DNA of 64,000 nucleotides, taken from the NCBI GenBank assembly GCA_048262715.1, contig JBLXEV010000003.1, forward strand, positions 62,001-126,000. The letters are read 5' to 3'. Under the pieces are notes generated by a model, which worked only from the letters and a program-made list of their open reading frames with translations, searched no databases and was not told the DNA's origin. The DNA is from Albirhodobacter sp048262715. Its GTDB lineage: Bacteria; Pseudomonadota; Alphaproteobacteria; Rhodobacterales; Rhodobacteraceae. Made by a program: the position numbers and the translations under genes. The first letter of the stretch is position 1. The number at the start of each line of letters is the position of its first letter. This document shows, piece after piece, positions 23,461 to 31,910 of the stretch.

Positions 23461-24447
23461 TCAGATCAGGCCATGGTGCTTGAACAGCGCCTTGATATCG
23501 GACGTGGGCCGCGCGCCGAAATGGCCGATGACTTCCGCCGCCGCGACACAGCCCATGCGGCCCGCCACGCCCAAAGTTTGCCCCGTCGCCAAGCCGTAGA
23601 TAAAGCCTGCTGCGAATTGATCGCCTGCGCCTGTGGCATCCACAGGGGTGATTTTTTGCACCGGAACCGACACCCGCTCTGCACCGCGCATCACCAGCAC
23701 ATCCGCGCCCGAGCGCGTGCAGGCAATCGTGCCGCATTCGGACGCCGCTTGCGCCAGCGCGCTCTCGAGGTCGGTCTGGTAGAGCGACGCCCATTCATGC
23801 TCGTTCCCGATCACGAAATCCATCTCGTCGCGCACGAGGCGACGGAAGCTATCGCGGTGGCGATCTACGCAGAACGGATCGGACAGCGAGATGCCCGCGC
23901 GCCCGCCGCCACGGTGGCAGCCCTGCGCGGCCTTGAGGAAGGCGGCTTTGCCGTGATCCTTGTCGAATAGATAGCCCTCGAGGAACAACCATTCGGTGTT
24001 CTCCACAACCTCCAGCGAGACATCTTCCGTCCCCAGATCTGCGCCCGCCCCGAGATAGGTATTCATCGAGCGCTCGCCGTCCGGCGTCACGAAGATCATC
24101 GAGCGCGAGGTCGGCAGTTCCACATTCGGGATCGGCGGATTGGGGAAATCGGTCCCCTCGCCCGCCAATGAGGCCGCGTAGAACCGGCCAAGAGCATCAT
24201 CTTTCACGCGGCCAATAAAGGCCGTGCTGAGCCCGAGATTGCCAAGCCCCGCCAGCGTGTTGCCAACAGAGCCGCCGGGCTCCTGCTGGCGTTCTTGCAT
24301 CGCGGCATAGAGTGTCTCGCCACGTTCGCGCGTGGTGAGCTGCATGATCCCCTTCTCGATCCCCATGAGATCGAGAAAGCTGTCATCGGTCTGGCTGAGC
24401 ACGTCAACGATGGCATTGCCGATCCCGACAACCTGATATTTCTTCAC
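23461..24447 (-). CDS. Adenosine kinase, PfkB family
   Basis: 328 residues. I place the start at GTG 24447, which overlaps the endonuclease III stop (GTGA) and has GGAG nine bases upstream; an in-frame codon at 24498 lies inside the upstream gene. VVGIGNAIVDVLSQTDDSFL at the N-terminus and VDATGAGDQFAAGFIYGLA near the C-terminus are the PfkB signatures; D in DATGAGD is the catalytic base. Sequence and length fit alphaproteobacterial adenosine kinase, which salvages adenosine to AMP. A related sugar kinase cannot be excluded. Coupled to nth. Confidence 0.9.
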   Translation of the reverse strand: MKKYQVVGIGNAIVDVLSQTDDSFLDLMGIEKGIMQLTTRERGETLYAAMQERQQEPGGSVGNTLAGLGNLGLSTAFIGRVKDDALGRFYAASLAGEGTDFPNPPIPNVELPTSRSMIFVTPDGERSMNTYLGAGADLGTEDVSLEVVENTEWLFLEGYLFDKDHGKAAFLKAAQGCHRGGGRAGISLSDPFCVDRHRDSFRRLVRDEMDFVIGNEHEWASLYQTDLESALAQAASECGTIACTRSGADVLVMRGAERVSVPVQKITPVDATGAGDQFAAGFIYGLATGQTLGVAGRMGCVAAAEVIGHFGARPTSDIKALFKHHGLI

Positions 24448-25088
24448 TGGGTCTTCTCCTCGAATTGGCACAGGTCGCGGATATGGCACGCCCCACATTT
24501 CGGCTTTCTGGCCACGCAGATATAGCGCCCGTGCAGGATCAGCCAGTGATGCGCGTGGTCTTGGAATTCAACAGGCACGTTGTCCTCGATCGCCCGCTCC
24601 ACCGCATCGACATCCTTGCCCGGGCAGATGCCGGAGCGGTTGCCAATGCGGAAAATATGCGTATCCACCGCCTGCGCGGGATAGTGGAACCACATATTGA
24701 GCACAACATTTGCCGTTTTGCGGCCCACGCCGGGAAGGCTGGTGAGGGCGGCGCGCGATGAGGGCACCTCGCCGCCGAACTGATCGACGAGGATCTGGCT
24801 CATCTTGATGACATTCTTGGCTTTTTGCCGGAACAACCCGATGGTTTTGATATGCGCGATCAGGCCCTCTTCGCCCAGATCCAGCATCTTTTGCGGCGTG
24901 TCCACGATTGGGAACAGCGCCTTGGTCGCCTTGTTCACCCCGATATCTGTCGCCTGCGCAGACAGCGCCACGGCGACGACAAGCGTATAGGCGTTGGTGT
25001 GATCCAATTCGCCCTTGGGATGCGCCTCGCCCGCCTGAAAGCGGGTGAAGATCTCTTTCATCGTGTTGTAATCAAGCTGTTTTGCCAT
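24444..25088 (-). CDS. nth: Endonuclease III
   Basis: DNA glycosylase/AP lyase of 214 residues for oxidised pyrimidines in base excision repair. The helix-hairpin-helix LPGVGRKTANVVLN carries catalytic Lys124; Asp142 follows in VDTHIFRIGNR. The C-terminal 4Fe-4S cluster ligands are C191, C198, C201 and C207 (C-X6-C-X2-C-X5-C). ATG 25088 gives the standard N-terminus MAKQLDYNTM; a longer in-frame version from 25115 is unlikely. First gene of a two-gene unit with adenosine kinase. Complete. Confidence 0.97.
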   Translation of the reverse strand: MAKQLDYNTMKEIFTRFQAGEAHPKGELDHTNAYTLVVAVALSAQATDIGVNKATKALFPIVDTPQKMLDLGEEGLIAHIKTIGLFRQKAKNVIKMSQILVDQFGGEVPSSRAALTSLPGVGRKTANVVLNMWFHYPAQAVDTHIFRIGNRSGICPGKDVDAVERAIEDNVPVEFQDHAHHWLILHGRYICVARKPKCGACHIRDLCQFEEKTQ

Positions 25089-25254
25089 GCCACACCTATG
25101 CCGCGCGCGCGGCAATCCCGCAAGCGCTATGGCGCTTTGTGCGGAAATTCACGATCCCTCGCGCGAAATCGTCGCAATTTTCGACAAATTCTTGCCCGAG
25201 ACAGGCCGCCGTTAACCCGACCTTTGCCGATGGGGAGAATACTGATGCGCGACG

Positions 25255-26316
25255 ATGCCCGACCACCAGATCACCGCGAAAGGCCCGACAATGGAGTATG
25301 GCTACACCCCCGAGGCGCTACGCTTTGACGCTCGGACGCAAAGCTGGAAACTTGATGCCGGCTTCGACGCGAGTTGGATGATGTGGCATCTCGAGACAGA
25401 GGAAGCAGGACGCACATTGGCGCCGGAGGATTGGCGGGGCGAAACCGATGCATTGGGCAGCCAATCCGCCCAGAACCACGGCGATATGCCGCAAGCCAGA
25501 CTACGTGATGCGGGCGGCACGCTGCGCGCCCAAGGCTTCCTCACAGGCGATCTGCCACTGGTGCTGCGCAGATCAGGCGCGCCGCCGATCCGGCTGGAAC
25601 GTATGGAGATTGACGGCATCTTGGTGCTTTACGTTCCGTCAGAGCCTTTGGAGCCCGGGCGGCGCTATCTCGAACAACCCGCCGAAAACCAACCGCAAAC
25701 TCGGGTCAATCCGGCGGATATCTCCCCCCACGGCTTTCTTGCAGCGGGCACGATGATCACCACGAAAGACGGGGCGCAACCTGTGGATTGGCTGCGGGCG
25801 GGCGATATGATTCTTACCCGTGACAATGGCTACCAGCCGATCCTGCACCTCGCGCAGATTTCCTTGCCACGGGGGCACACCCCTGAACATGCGCCCCTCC
25901 GCCTCGCCGCGCATGCCTTCGGCGCGGATCTGCCCGAACGGGATTTGACAGTCACCGCTGGCAGCCAAATTCTACTCGCCGATCCCCAGTTGGACCTCTG
26001 GTTTGGCGAGGCGGAGATGTTCGCACGCGCTGATCAAATCAGCTCTGCCCTGCAGGCGCTCGATGCGGGTGCCAAGCAAACGCTCACCGCCATCGTGTTT
26101 ATGGAGCCGGAGGTGATTCTGGCGGAAGGGCTATGGGTTGGTTCAGCGCTGGCGACCCCAAGTTTTCTCTCGCTTTTGCCCGCGACGAGCCGTGAGCTGC
26201 TCGCGCCCGTCGTGGCTGGCGGTCATCGCTCCGCCGCCCGTGCCTGCCTAAAGGATTGGGAGATGGTGTTATTCAGCCAGCAAACCGCCGCAGGGGCGCG
26301 TATTTGCGCGGCGTAA
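25255..26316 (+). CDS. Hint (Hedgehog/intein) domain protein
   Basis: About 353 residues, or 341 if the ATG at 25291 is used; neither start has a clear ribosome site, though GGGGAGA lies at 25231. The N-terminal 150 residues are not recognised. A Hint domain begins near residue 160 (HGFLAAGTMITTKDGAQPVDWLRAGDMI, then TRDNGYQPILHL) and continues through RDLTVTAGSQILL. The family is frequent in Rhodobacteraceae, often attached to calcium-binding or exported proteins. The catalytic Cys/Ser expected at the start of a self-splicing domain is not obvious (it begins GFLAAGT), and there is no HN at the end, so autoprocessing is doubtful. Confidence 0.75.
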   Translation: MPDHQITAKGPTMEYGYTPEALRFDARTQSWKLDAGFDASWMMWHLETEEAGRTLAPEDWRGETDALGSQSAQNHGDMPQARLRDAGGTLRAQGFLTGDLPLVLRRSGAPPIRLERMEIDGILVLYVPSEPLEPGRRYLEQPAENQPQTRVNPADISPHGFLAAGTMITTKDGAQPVDWLRAGDMILTRDNGYQPILHLAQISLPRGHTPEHAPLRLAAHAFGADLPERDLTVTAGSQILLADPQLDLWFGEAEMFARADQISSALQALDAGAKQTLTAIVFMEPEVILAEGLWVGSALATPSFLSLLPATSRELLAPVVAGGHRSAARACLKDWEMVLFSQQTAAGARICAA

Positions 26317-26418
26317 CGTCGGGCAAATACGCGCAATCGATCACGGCTTTGCGCAGGATTCAGGTCGCGCAGACGAAACCGCCCCGCTAGGCTGACCCAA
26401 AGCCGGAGGTCCGCGACG

Positions 26419-27336
26419 ATGCGCCATGAAACGCCCGAAGATACCCATGATTACGTGGCTAACACGCGCCTCGCGGACGCACCAAACACTGGTGCTGATC
26501 CCTATCACTACCGTCTCATCGCCCGCGCGCTCGACCTGATGGAGCGCCCTGCGAATCGCCACGCCTCGCTGGAGACGCTCGCCGCGGCGATGCAGCTTTC
26601 TCCTGCGCATTTCCAACGGGTTTTCAGTGCGTGGGCAGGGATTTCGCCTAAGCGCTACCAACAAGCGCTCAGCATGACACAGGCGCGCCCTGCGCTGGCC
26701 TCTGGCCTTCCGCTGTTGGAGATTGCGCAGGATCTCGGCCTCTCCGGCCCCTCACGCCTGCATGATATGACCCTCACCTGGGAGGCAATGACGCCGGGCG
26801 AATTTGCGGCAGGCGGCGCAACGGTGATCCGCCACGGGGCCTTCGCGACCCCCATCGGGCCGATGGTTGCCACGGCCACCGCGCGCGGGCTCTGCGGGCT
26901 CGGCTTCATCGTCACCAGCGCAGAGGAGACATTCGCCGATTTGGCGCGACGATGGCCTGCCGCGACATTTATCGAGGAGCCAGAAACGATCCGGCCTTGG
27001 GTGGAGTCTGCCTTTCAGAGCCGCGCGCCTCTCTCACCAATTGGCGGCCCGTTCCAGATCAAGGTTTGGGAAGCCTTGATGCGGGTACCCAGTGGCGAGA
27101 CGACAACCTATTCCGCTTTGGCTGAGCAGATCGGCTCCCCGTCGGCGGCGCGCGCCGTTGGCAATGCCGTCGGCGCGAACCCGCTCGCGGTGCTAATCCC
27201 CTGCCACCGCGTTTTGCGCAAATCCGGGGCGCTTGGGGGTTACCACTGGGGGCCTCCCAAGAAGACGCGGCTCTTGGCGCTGGAAACCGCTCGCCGAGAT
27301 GTGATGCGCGAAAACCTGCCCACGTCGCATCTGTGA
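26419..27336 (+). CDS. Ada-like methylated-DNA-protein cysteine methyltransferase with AraC domain
   Basis: 305 residues with GGAGG before the ATG at 26419. Residues 30-130 are an AraC/XylS-type DNA-binding domain (SLETLAAAMQLSPAHFQRVF). Residues 140-295 are the O6-methylguanine methyltransferase domain, with acceptor Cys262 in IPCHRVLRKSG and the arginine finger in SAARAVGNAVGANP. This equals E. coli Ada without its N-terminal zinc domain, so the phosphotriester-sensing Cys that converts Ada into an activator is missing. Repair of O6-alkylguanine is expected; control of transcription is uncertain. Monocistronic. Confidence 0.92.
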   Translation: MRHETPEDTHDYVANTRLADAPNTGADPYHYRLIARALDLMERPANRHASLETLAAAMQLSPAHFQRVFSAWAGISPKRYQQALSMTQARPALASGLPLLEIAQDLGLSGPSRLHDMTLTWEAMTPGEFAAGGATVIRHGAFATPIGPMVATATARGLCGLGFIVTSAEETFADLARRWPAATFIEEPETIRPWVESAFQSRAPLSPIGGPFQIKVWEALMRVPSGETTTYSALAEQIGSPSAARAVGNAVGANPLAVLIPCHRVLRKSGALGGYHWGPPKKTRLLALETARRDVMRENLPTSHL

Positions 27337-27410
27337 TAGTCCCATATGGGCGGAACTTGCTATAACGGCCCTGATCCCCGATCCAACGGGGTATGACAAA
27401 GAGGCCGAAT

Positions 27411-28118
27411 ATGACCCAAATGATCCCATCTCGCGCCCTGCGCGCGAAGTTCCTTTCCCCGAAAATGGGCCTCGCGCTCACGGGCCTGCTCGCCATCACC
27501 GCTTGCACCGACCCCAATGGTATGGGCGGCATGGGCGGCTCGGGCGAGTATAGCAATGCGCAACGTGCCGCGATCACTGGCGCGCTGATTGGCGGGGTTG
27601 CTGCGGGCACACGCGGCGGCGACGAACGGCTTGAGAAAGCCGCTGCTGGCGCGATTGTCGGCGGCGTGATCGGGGGCCTGATTGGCAACCAACTCGATAA
27701 GCAAGCCGCTGAGTTGCAGCGCGATATCGGCACCAACGGCGTGTCCATCGTCAACACCGGCAATTCGTTGATCGTGACGATGCCGCAAGATGTTCTGTTT
27801 GCAACAGATAGCTCGACCCTGCGCCCCGATCTCCAGCGCGATCTCTACACGCTGGCGGGCTCGCTCAACCGCTACCCAGATACGACCGTCGATGTTGTCG
27901 GCCATACCGATAACACGGGCGACGCAAACTATAACCAAAACCTGAGCCAAGCCCGCGCCAATTCCGTGGCCTCGGTTCTGATCGGCGCAGGCGTGCCGCG
28001 GGGCCGGATCAACGCTTATGGGCGTGGCGAAGATGCGCCGATTGCCTCGAACCTCTCGGCAGACGGGCGCGCGAAGAACCGCCGCGTCGAATTCGTCATT
28101 CGTCCGAACAACCGTTGA
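27411..28118 (+). CDS. OmpA family lipoprotein with glycine-zipper domain
   Basis: 235 residues from ATG 27411, which has GAGG seven bases upstream; another ATG at 27393 has poorer context. The signal sequence ends in a lipobox, LLAITAC, with lipidated Cys32. A Gly-rich segment follows (GALIGGVAAGTRGG and AAAGAIVGGVIGGLIGNQL), a glycine zipper with propensity to insert in membranes. The C-terminal half is an OmpA peptidoglycan-binding domain: DSSTLRPDLQ, VVGHTDNTGDANYNQNLS and GRAKNRRVEFVI, with the Asp and Arg that bind diaminopimelate. Same layout as YiaD/PAL-like proteins; it tethers outer membrane to wall. Confidence 0.93.
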   Translation: MTQMIPSRALRAKFLSPKMGLALTGLLAITACTDPNGMGGMGGSGEYSNAQRAAITGALIGGVAAGTRGGDERLEKAAAGAIVGGVIGGLIGNQLDKQAAELQRDIGTNGVSIVNTGNSLIVTMPQDVLFATDSSTLRPDLQRDLYTLAGSLNRYPDTTVDVVGHTDNTGDANYNQNLSQARANSVASVLIGAGVPRGRINAYGRGEDAPIASNLSADGRAKNRRVEFVIRPNNR

Positions 28119-28144
28119 TCTAACTTAATCACATCTTGAGAAAA

Positions 28145-28173
28145 CAAAGGCCGGACAATATGTCCGGCCTTTG
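28145..28173 (+). terminator. Terminator after the OmpA-family gene
   Basis: Stem CAAAGGCCGGACA/TGTCCGGCCTTTG around a short A/T loop, 27 bases after the stop. The A/T-rich base of the stem supplies the T run in either direction. Confidence 0.8.
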
Positions 28174-28225
28174 TCATTGCCCCGACCTCGGATTGGTCCT
28201 AAATTCTGACCATCGCGGAGGAACC

Positions 28226-28996
28226 ATGCCCTTTCAGAAAATTGAATCCGAAAAGCTCTCGATGGCTGTCGTCCGACAGATTGAGGGTTTGATCCTGCAA
28301 GGCGTTTTGCGGCCCGGAGAGCGCCTGCCTGCGGAACGCGAACTCTCTGAGCGCTTGGGTGTTTCGCGTCCAAGCCTGCGCGAGGCTATCGCGGAGTTGC
28401 AGGAGGCTGGGCTTTTGGCGGCGCGGGCGGGCGCGGGGATCTATGTTGCAGATGTGCTAGGATCCGCCTTCTCCCCTGCCCTGATCCGGCTCTTTGCATC
28501 GCATTCTGAAGCGGTCTCGGATTATCTCTCGTTCCGCCGCGATCTCGAGGGGCTTGCGGCCGAGCGGGCAGCGGCCCTTGCCTCAGAGACCGACCTCGCA
28601 GTGATCCAAGCAATCTTGGAGAAGATGGAGGCCGCCCACACCAAGCGCAACCCGACTGAGGAGGCGATGCTCGACGCCGAATTCCATATGGCGATCATTG
28701 AGGCCAGCCATAACGTCATCATGCTTCATATGATGCGGGCGATGTTCGATCTCTTGCGCGAGGGGGTGTTCTACAATCGCGCGATCATGTTCCGCTCGCG
28801 CTCGACGCGGGATGTGCTTCTCGATCAGCACCGCGCGATCAATGATGCTTTGCAGGCCCGTGATCCGAAACGCGCACGTTTGGCCGTCGAGGCGCATTTG
28901 AATTTCGTGGATCAAGCACAGGCAGAGCAAAGCAAATCCGAACGCCACGAGGCGGTCGCGCAGCTTCGACTGCGGCAGGAGACCGAGCGCGGATAG
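28226..28996 (+). CDS. FadR/GntR-family transcriptional regulator (FCD)
   Basis: 256 residues from ATG 28226 (GGAGG nine bases upstream). The N-terminal winged helix has LRPGERLPAERELSERLGVS then RPSLREAIAELQEAGLL. The C-terminal FCD domain keeps likely metal-binding residues (DAEFH, DQHRAI, EAHL). Closest in layout to PdhR, LldR and GlcC, which sense pyruvate, lactate or glycolate. The glcDEF operon in this window lacks an adjacent regulator and carries a TTGGT/ACCAA-like site, so this protein is a candidate, though it lies 21 kb away. It stands alone, and nothing in its neighbours names a ligand. Confidence 0.88.
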   Translation: MPFQKIESEKLSMAVVRQIEGLILQGVLRPGERLPAERELSERLGVSRPSLREAIAELQEAGLLAARAGAGIYVADVLGSAFSPALIRLFASHSEAVSDYLSFRRDLEGLAAERAAALASETDLAVIQAILEKMEAAHTKRNPTEEAMLDAEFHMAIIEASHNVIMLHMMRAMFDLLREGVFYNRAIMFRSRSTRDVLLDQHRAINDALQARDPKRARLAVEAHLNFVDQAQAEQSKSERHEAVAQLRLRQETERG

Positions 28997-29055
28997 CCTC
29001 CCTCTTTCCGGGTCCTGCGCGCAGGGCACATCGCCCACCCTCCCCGCAAAATGAC

Positions 29056-29081
29056 AAAACCCGCGCCGAGGCGCGGGTTTT
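29056..29081. terminator. Bidirectional terminator between fadR-type gene and atpF
   Basis: Stem AAAACCCGCGC/GCGCGGGTTTT (29056-29066 with 29071-29081), loop CGAG. It serves the regulator gene on the plus strand and the end of the F0 operon on the minus strand. Confidence 0.85.
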
Positions 29082-29105
29082 CAAACTCAGGGTAGAGTTC
29101 GGATC

Positions 29106-29663
29106 TTAGTGGAAGCGAGTCTCGACATCGGCAATCGCCGCGTCGATCAGAGCCGACTTGCTAGAAGCGCTCGATTGCTTCGCAAGAATTTCCCCTGCGG
29201 CAGCAATCGCCACCGAAACAGCAGAATTCTTCACTTCGCGCAGCGCATGAGCCTCGGCCGAAGCGATTTGCTCCTCGGCGGATTTCAGGCGGCGCGCGAT
29301 CGAGACTTGCAGATCCAGCTTAGCTTGTTCCGCAGCCGCTTGCGCATCGCGCTTCGCAGCCACAACGATCTCGTCCGCCAATGCCTGCACTTCGCGCTGT
29401 TTGCGCTCGTACTGGGCGAGAATGGACTGCGCTTCTTCGCGCAGCGCCTTGGCTTCATTCAGATCCGCTTGGATACCAGCCGCGCGCTTATCCAAAAGAT
29501 TGCCGACCAGCGCCGGAACCTTAAAGTAAGCAAGAACGCCGACGAACAGCAGGAAGGCAATCGTCACCACGAAATCGGTGTTCCGCAGCGAGAAGAACGG
29601 GCCCGAAGCGGCGAGTGCAGGCGAGCCTGCAACGATCAGGAGAGCGATTAGTTTTTTCATCAT
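29106..29663 (-). CDS. atpF: ATP synthase F0 subunit b
   Basis: 185 residues. One N-terminal membrane span near residues 28-46 (TDFVVTIAFLLFVGVLAYF), then the basic hinge KVPALVGNLLDKRAAGIQADL, then a long charged Ala-rich helix (EAKALREEAQSILAQYERKQ). It forms the peripheral stalk with subunit b'. The first 20 residues (MMKKLIALLIVAGSPALAA) look like a signal peptide, which is common for b subunits of this group. Last gene of the operon, starting two bases after the b' stop. An alternative ATG lies one codon in. Confidence 0.95.
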   Translation of the reverse strand: MMKKLIALLIVAGSPALAASGPFFSLRNTDFVVTIAFLLFVGVLAYFKVPALVGNLLDKRAAGIQADLNEAKALREEAQSILAQYERKQREVQALADEIVVAAKRDAQAAAEQAKLDLQVSIARRLKSAEEQIASAEAHALREVKNSAVSVAIAAAGEILAKQSSASSKSALIDAAIADVETRFH

Positions 29664-29664
29664 C

Positions 29665-30240
29665 TCACCCTTTCAACCGAGCCGAAACAGCCGCCGCGAC
29701 AGAGGCCGCATCCGCTTTACCACCCAATGCCGCAACCAATTCGGCAGCGGTATCTTTGGCAACCGATTCAATCGCCTCCGAAGCCCCCGCACGGATCTCA
29801 TCAATCCGGCGTTCAGATTCAGCAGTGCGGGCTGCAATTTCTGCATCCGCTTTGGCAATCGCCAGATCGAGATCTTTCTGGATCTCAGCCTTGGCTTTAC
29901 CCACGATCTCTTGCGCTTGCGAACGTGCATCCGAGAGTGCCTTTTCATAGGCAGCTTCGGCAGCTTTCGCTTTCGCTTTCAATTCGTCAGCGGCGTTAAG
30001 ATCGCCAACGATGGTGCCCTGACGGTCCGCCAAGACCGCGCCAATGCGCGGCAGAGCGATGCGCGAGAGCACCCAGTAGATGACGACGAGGGTGACGAGA
30101 AGCCAGAAAATCTGGTTCCCGAAGGTCGTGACATCGAGTTGCGGCATACCGGGAGATTGTGCAGCATGGCCAGCAGCTTGCGCTGCGCCATGGGCTGCAT
30201 CAGTCGCCATAGTGGCCGCGTCATGCGTTTCGTTTGCCAT
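29665..30240 (-). CDS. atpF': ATP synthase F0 subunit b'
   Basis: 191 residues from ATG 30240 (GGGGA upstream). The N-terminus is Ala/His-rich (MATDAAHGAAQAAGHAAQSP), followed by a single membrane span near 40-60 (FGNQIFWLLVTLVVIYWVLS), the turn RIALPRIGAVLADRQ, and a long coiled-coil helix. b' is the diverged second b subunit found in photosynthetic bacteria and many alphaproteobacteria; with b it makes a heterodimeric stalk. Position between atpE and atpF is standard for Rhodobacterales. Confidence 0.95.
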   Translation of the reverse strand: MANETHDAATMATDAAHGAAQAAGHAAQSPGMPQLDVTTFGNQIFWLLVTLVVIYWVLSRIALPRIGAVLADRQGTIVGDLNAADELKAKAKAAEAAYEKALSDARSQAQEIVGKAKAEIQKDLDLAIAKADAEIAARTAESERRIDEIRAGASEAIESVAKDTAAELVAALGGKADAASVAAAVSARLKG

Positions 30241-30320
30241 GTCGTCCCCCTGGACCCTTACAGTTGACCGGATGGGCGCGCGGCACGCGCCCATCCGACA
30301 TCAAGGATGCAAAGTCGGGA

Positions 30321-30554
30321 TTAGACTGCGAACAGAAGGAGCAGAGCGACGAGGAACGAGAAGATCCCCAGAGCTTCTGCGAAGGCCATGCCGATGAACA
30401 GCGTAGCGGTTTGGCCAGCTGCTGCCGACGGGTTACGCAGTGCGCCGTTCAGGAAGTTCCCTGCAACGTTGCCCACGCCGATTGCTGCGCCAGCCATGCC
30501 GATGCAAGCGAGGCCTGCGCCGAGGTATTGACCGAATTGTGCGATGCCTTCCAT
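30321..30554 (-). CDS. atpE: ATP synthase F0 subunit c
   Basis: 77 residues forming two membrane helices joined by the conserved polar loop (GALRNPSAAAGQ). The proton-carrying carboxylate is Glu60 in GMAFAEALGIFSF. There is no extra Gln/Ser-Thr set of a sodium-binding ring, so a proton ring is expected. The first helix has the GAGLACIGMAGAAIGVGNVAG glycine pattern that packs the ring. AAGGAG precedes the ATG. The 52-bp gap to atpB and 80-bp gap to the b' gene are normal and may tune expression, because this subunit is needed in many copies. Confidence 0.98.
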   Translation of the reverse strand: MEGIAQFGQYLGAGLACIGMAGAAIGVGNVAGNFLNGALRNPSAAAGQTATLFIGMAFAEALGIFSFLVALLLLFAV

Positions 30555-30606
30555 GGTAGTGCTCCTTGAAGATTAGAAAGGTTGGAATTGAAACTTGCGT
30601 TCGGGA

Positions 30607-31374
30607 TTAGTGCGCCGGGTGCAGCGCGTCTTTGAGGTAAACGCAGGTCAGGATCGTGAACACGTAGGCCTGAATGAGAGCCACAAGGACTTCCAGACCG
30701 TACATTGCGGTGATTGCGAGGATCGACAGCGGGGTCACCAGCACACCAATCCCAGAGATCAGGATCAGCGGGGCGAAGGCTGCGAACACTTTGATAACGG
30801 CGTGGCCAGCCATGACGTTACCCGCAAGACGAATGGAGTGGCTGACGGGGCGAACGAAATACGAGATGATTTCGATCACTGCCAGCACAGGGCGCAGCAC
30901 GAGCGGCGCCGAAGAAACCCAGAACAGACCGAGGAAAGCAGCGCCATTTTTGACGAAGCCGACAACAGTCACCGTCACGAACACCAAGATCGCGAGGACC
31001 GCCGTCACGGCGATATGCGAGGTGGTCGAGAAGGATTTCGGCAGCAGGCCGAGGAAGTTCGACACTGCGATGAAGATGAAAAGCGTGAAGATATACGGGA
31101 AGAACTTCAGGCCGTCCTTGCCCGCTACGTCCTCAACCATCTTATGGATGAAGCCATAGGTCAGCTCTGCGATCGACTGGATCCGGCTCGGGATGATCGC
31201 GCGGCCACGGGTGCCGACCACGAAGAACAAGACAACCGTCAGAATGGCGAGCGCCATCCACAGGGTTGCGTTGGTCGGTGTGTACCAGCCGATAGCCCCA
31301 TCGCCAAACAAGGGACGGATTTCGAACTGATCCATCGGGTGGAACGCCAAACCGGTATGCTGTTCTTCCGCCAC
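30607..31374 (-). CDS. atpB: ATP synthase F0 subunit a
   Basis: 255 residues with about five to six membrane spans. The essential Arg182 lies in SHSIRLAGNVMAGHAVIKV, the helix that faces the c ring. Other family segments are PSRIQSIAELTYGFI and LTFIFIAVSN-like FIAVSNFLGLLPKSF. The start is GTG at 31374, three bases past the atpI stop, with GAGGG upstream. It forms the proton half-channels. No oddities. Confidence 0.97.
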   Translation of the reverse strand: MAEEQHTGLAFHPMDQFEIRPLFGDGAIGWYTPTNATLWMALAILTVVLFFVVGTRGRAIIPSRIQSIAELTYGFIHKMVEDVAGKDGLKFFPYIFTLFIFIAVSNFLGLLPKSFSTTSHIAVTAVLAILVFVTVTVVGFVKNGAAFLGLFWVSSAPLVLRPVLAVIEIISYFVRPVSHSIRLAGNVMAGHAVIKVFAAFAPLILISGIGVLVTPLSILAITAMYGLEVLVALIQAYVFTILTCVYLKDALHPAH

Positions 31375-31376
31375 GT

Positions 31377-31730
31377 CTATTTTCCCTCTTCGTCAGCGAC
31401 CTCGGGGGCCTCTGCGGCCGCCGTTGGTTCTTTACCCATTTGCTGCGCGGACCGGAGCATCACTTTGACCCCTGCCGCGAAACCCAAGAGCGTGAAGATC
31501 AACATGAACCACGGCAAGGTGCCAAACAGCACATCCAACCCGTAGCCGATGCCGAAACCGATCCCCAGCCCCGAAACCATCTCGATAACCATCCGCCACG
31601 CCATATCACCGTGCGACAGATCTTTATCGACGCGCGGCTTGGGCGCATGGGCGCGCTTCACCTCTTCGAGCCGTTCCTCTAACGCCTTCAGGCGCTCCGG
31701 ATCTGGCTGTTCAGAGGGGCCGTTGCCCAT
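31377..31730 (-). CDS. atpI: ATP synthase protein I
   Basis: 117 residues from ATG 31730 (GGGGAGAG upstream). The charged N-terminus (PERLKALEERLEEVKRAH) is followed by two membrane helices, WRMVIEMVSGLGIGFGIGYGL and LPWFMLIFTLLGFAAGVKVML. This is the AtpI/Q family, an assembly factor for the c ring or a cation channel. First gene of the F0 operon; F1 genes are not in the window, as in other alphaproteobacteria where F0 and F1 operons are separate. A very good promoter lies 29 bases upstream. Confidence 0.92.
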   Translation of the reverse strand: MGNGPSEQPDPERLKALEERLEEVKRAHAPKPRVDKDLSHGDMAWRMVIEMVSGLGIGFGIGYGLDVLFGTLPWFMLIFTLLGFAAGVKVMLRSAQQMGKEPTAAAEAPEVADEEGK

Positions 31731-31758
31731 GGTCTCTCCCCGCACAAAACTTGAGGGG

Positions 31759-31787
31759 TTGATAGACGTCACGCAAGCGTGAGTCAA
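31759..31787 (-). promoter_or_regulatory. Promoter of the atpIBEF'F operon with palindrome in the spacer
   Basis: On the minus strand TTGACT (31782-31787) and TATCAA (31759-31764) are separated by exactly 17 bases, a near-ideal housekeeping promoter. The spacer contains the palindrome TCACGC-TT-GCGTGA (31769-31782), which overlaps the edge of the -35 box. The leader would be only about 20-25 nt. Confidence 0.72.
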
Positions 31788-31910
31788 CGGCGGAAGCGAT
31801 GCAGAAGAAATGTCGCAAGATACTGTTTTTAATGTAGTTTCTAAAATCGGATAATTCTGTACTTCGGCGGATCAACCCGTTCCTTCGGTTAAAGAGCCAC
31901 CAAGGGATAT

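Noticed and set aside
24498..24498. Upstream start for adenosine kinase
   Set aside because: Lies inside nth and would add a non-conserved Arg/Pro extension; GTG 24447 has the ribosome site and coupling.
25731..26200. Intein in the 25255-26316 gene
   Set aside because: Hint-like fold but no extein halves of a known protein and no terminal HN, so not a splicing intein.
29106..31730. Missing F1 genes as a sign of deletion
   Set aside because: F0 and F1 operons are normally separate in alphaproteobacteria.
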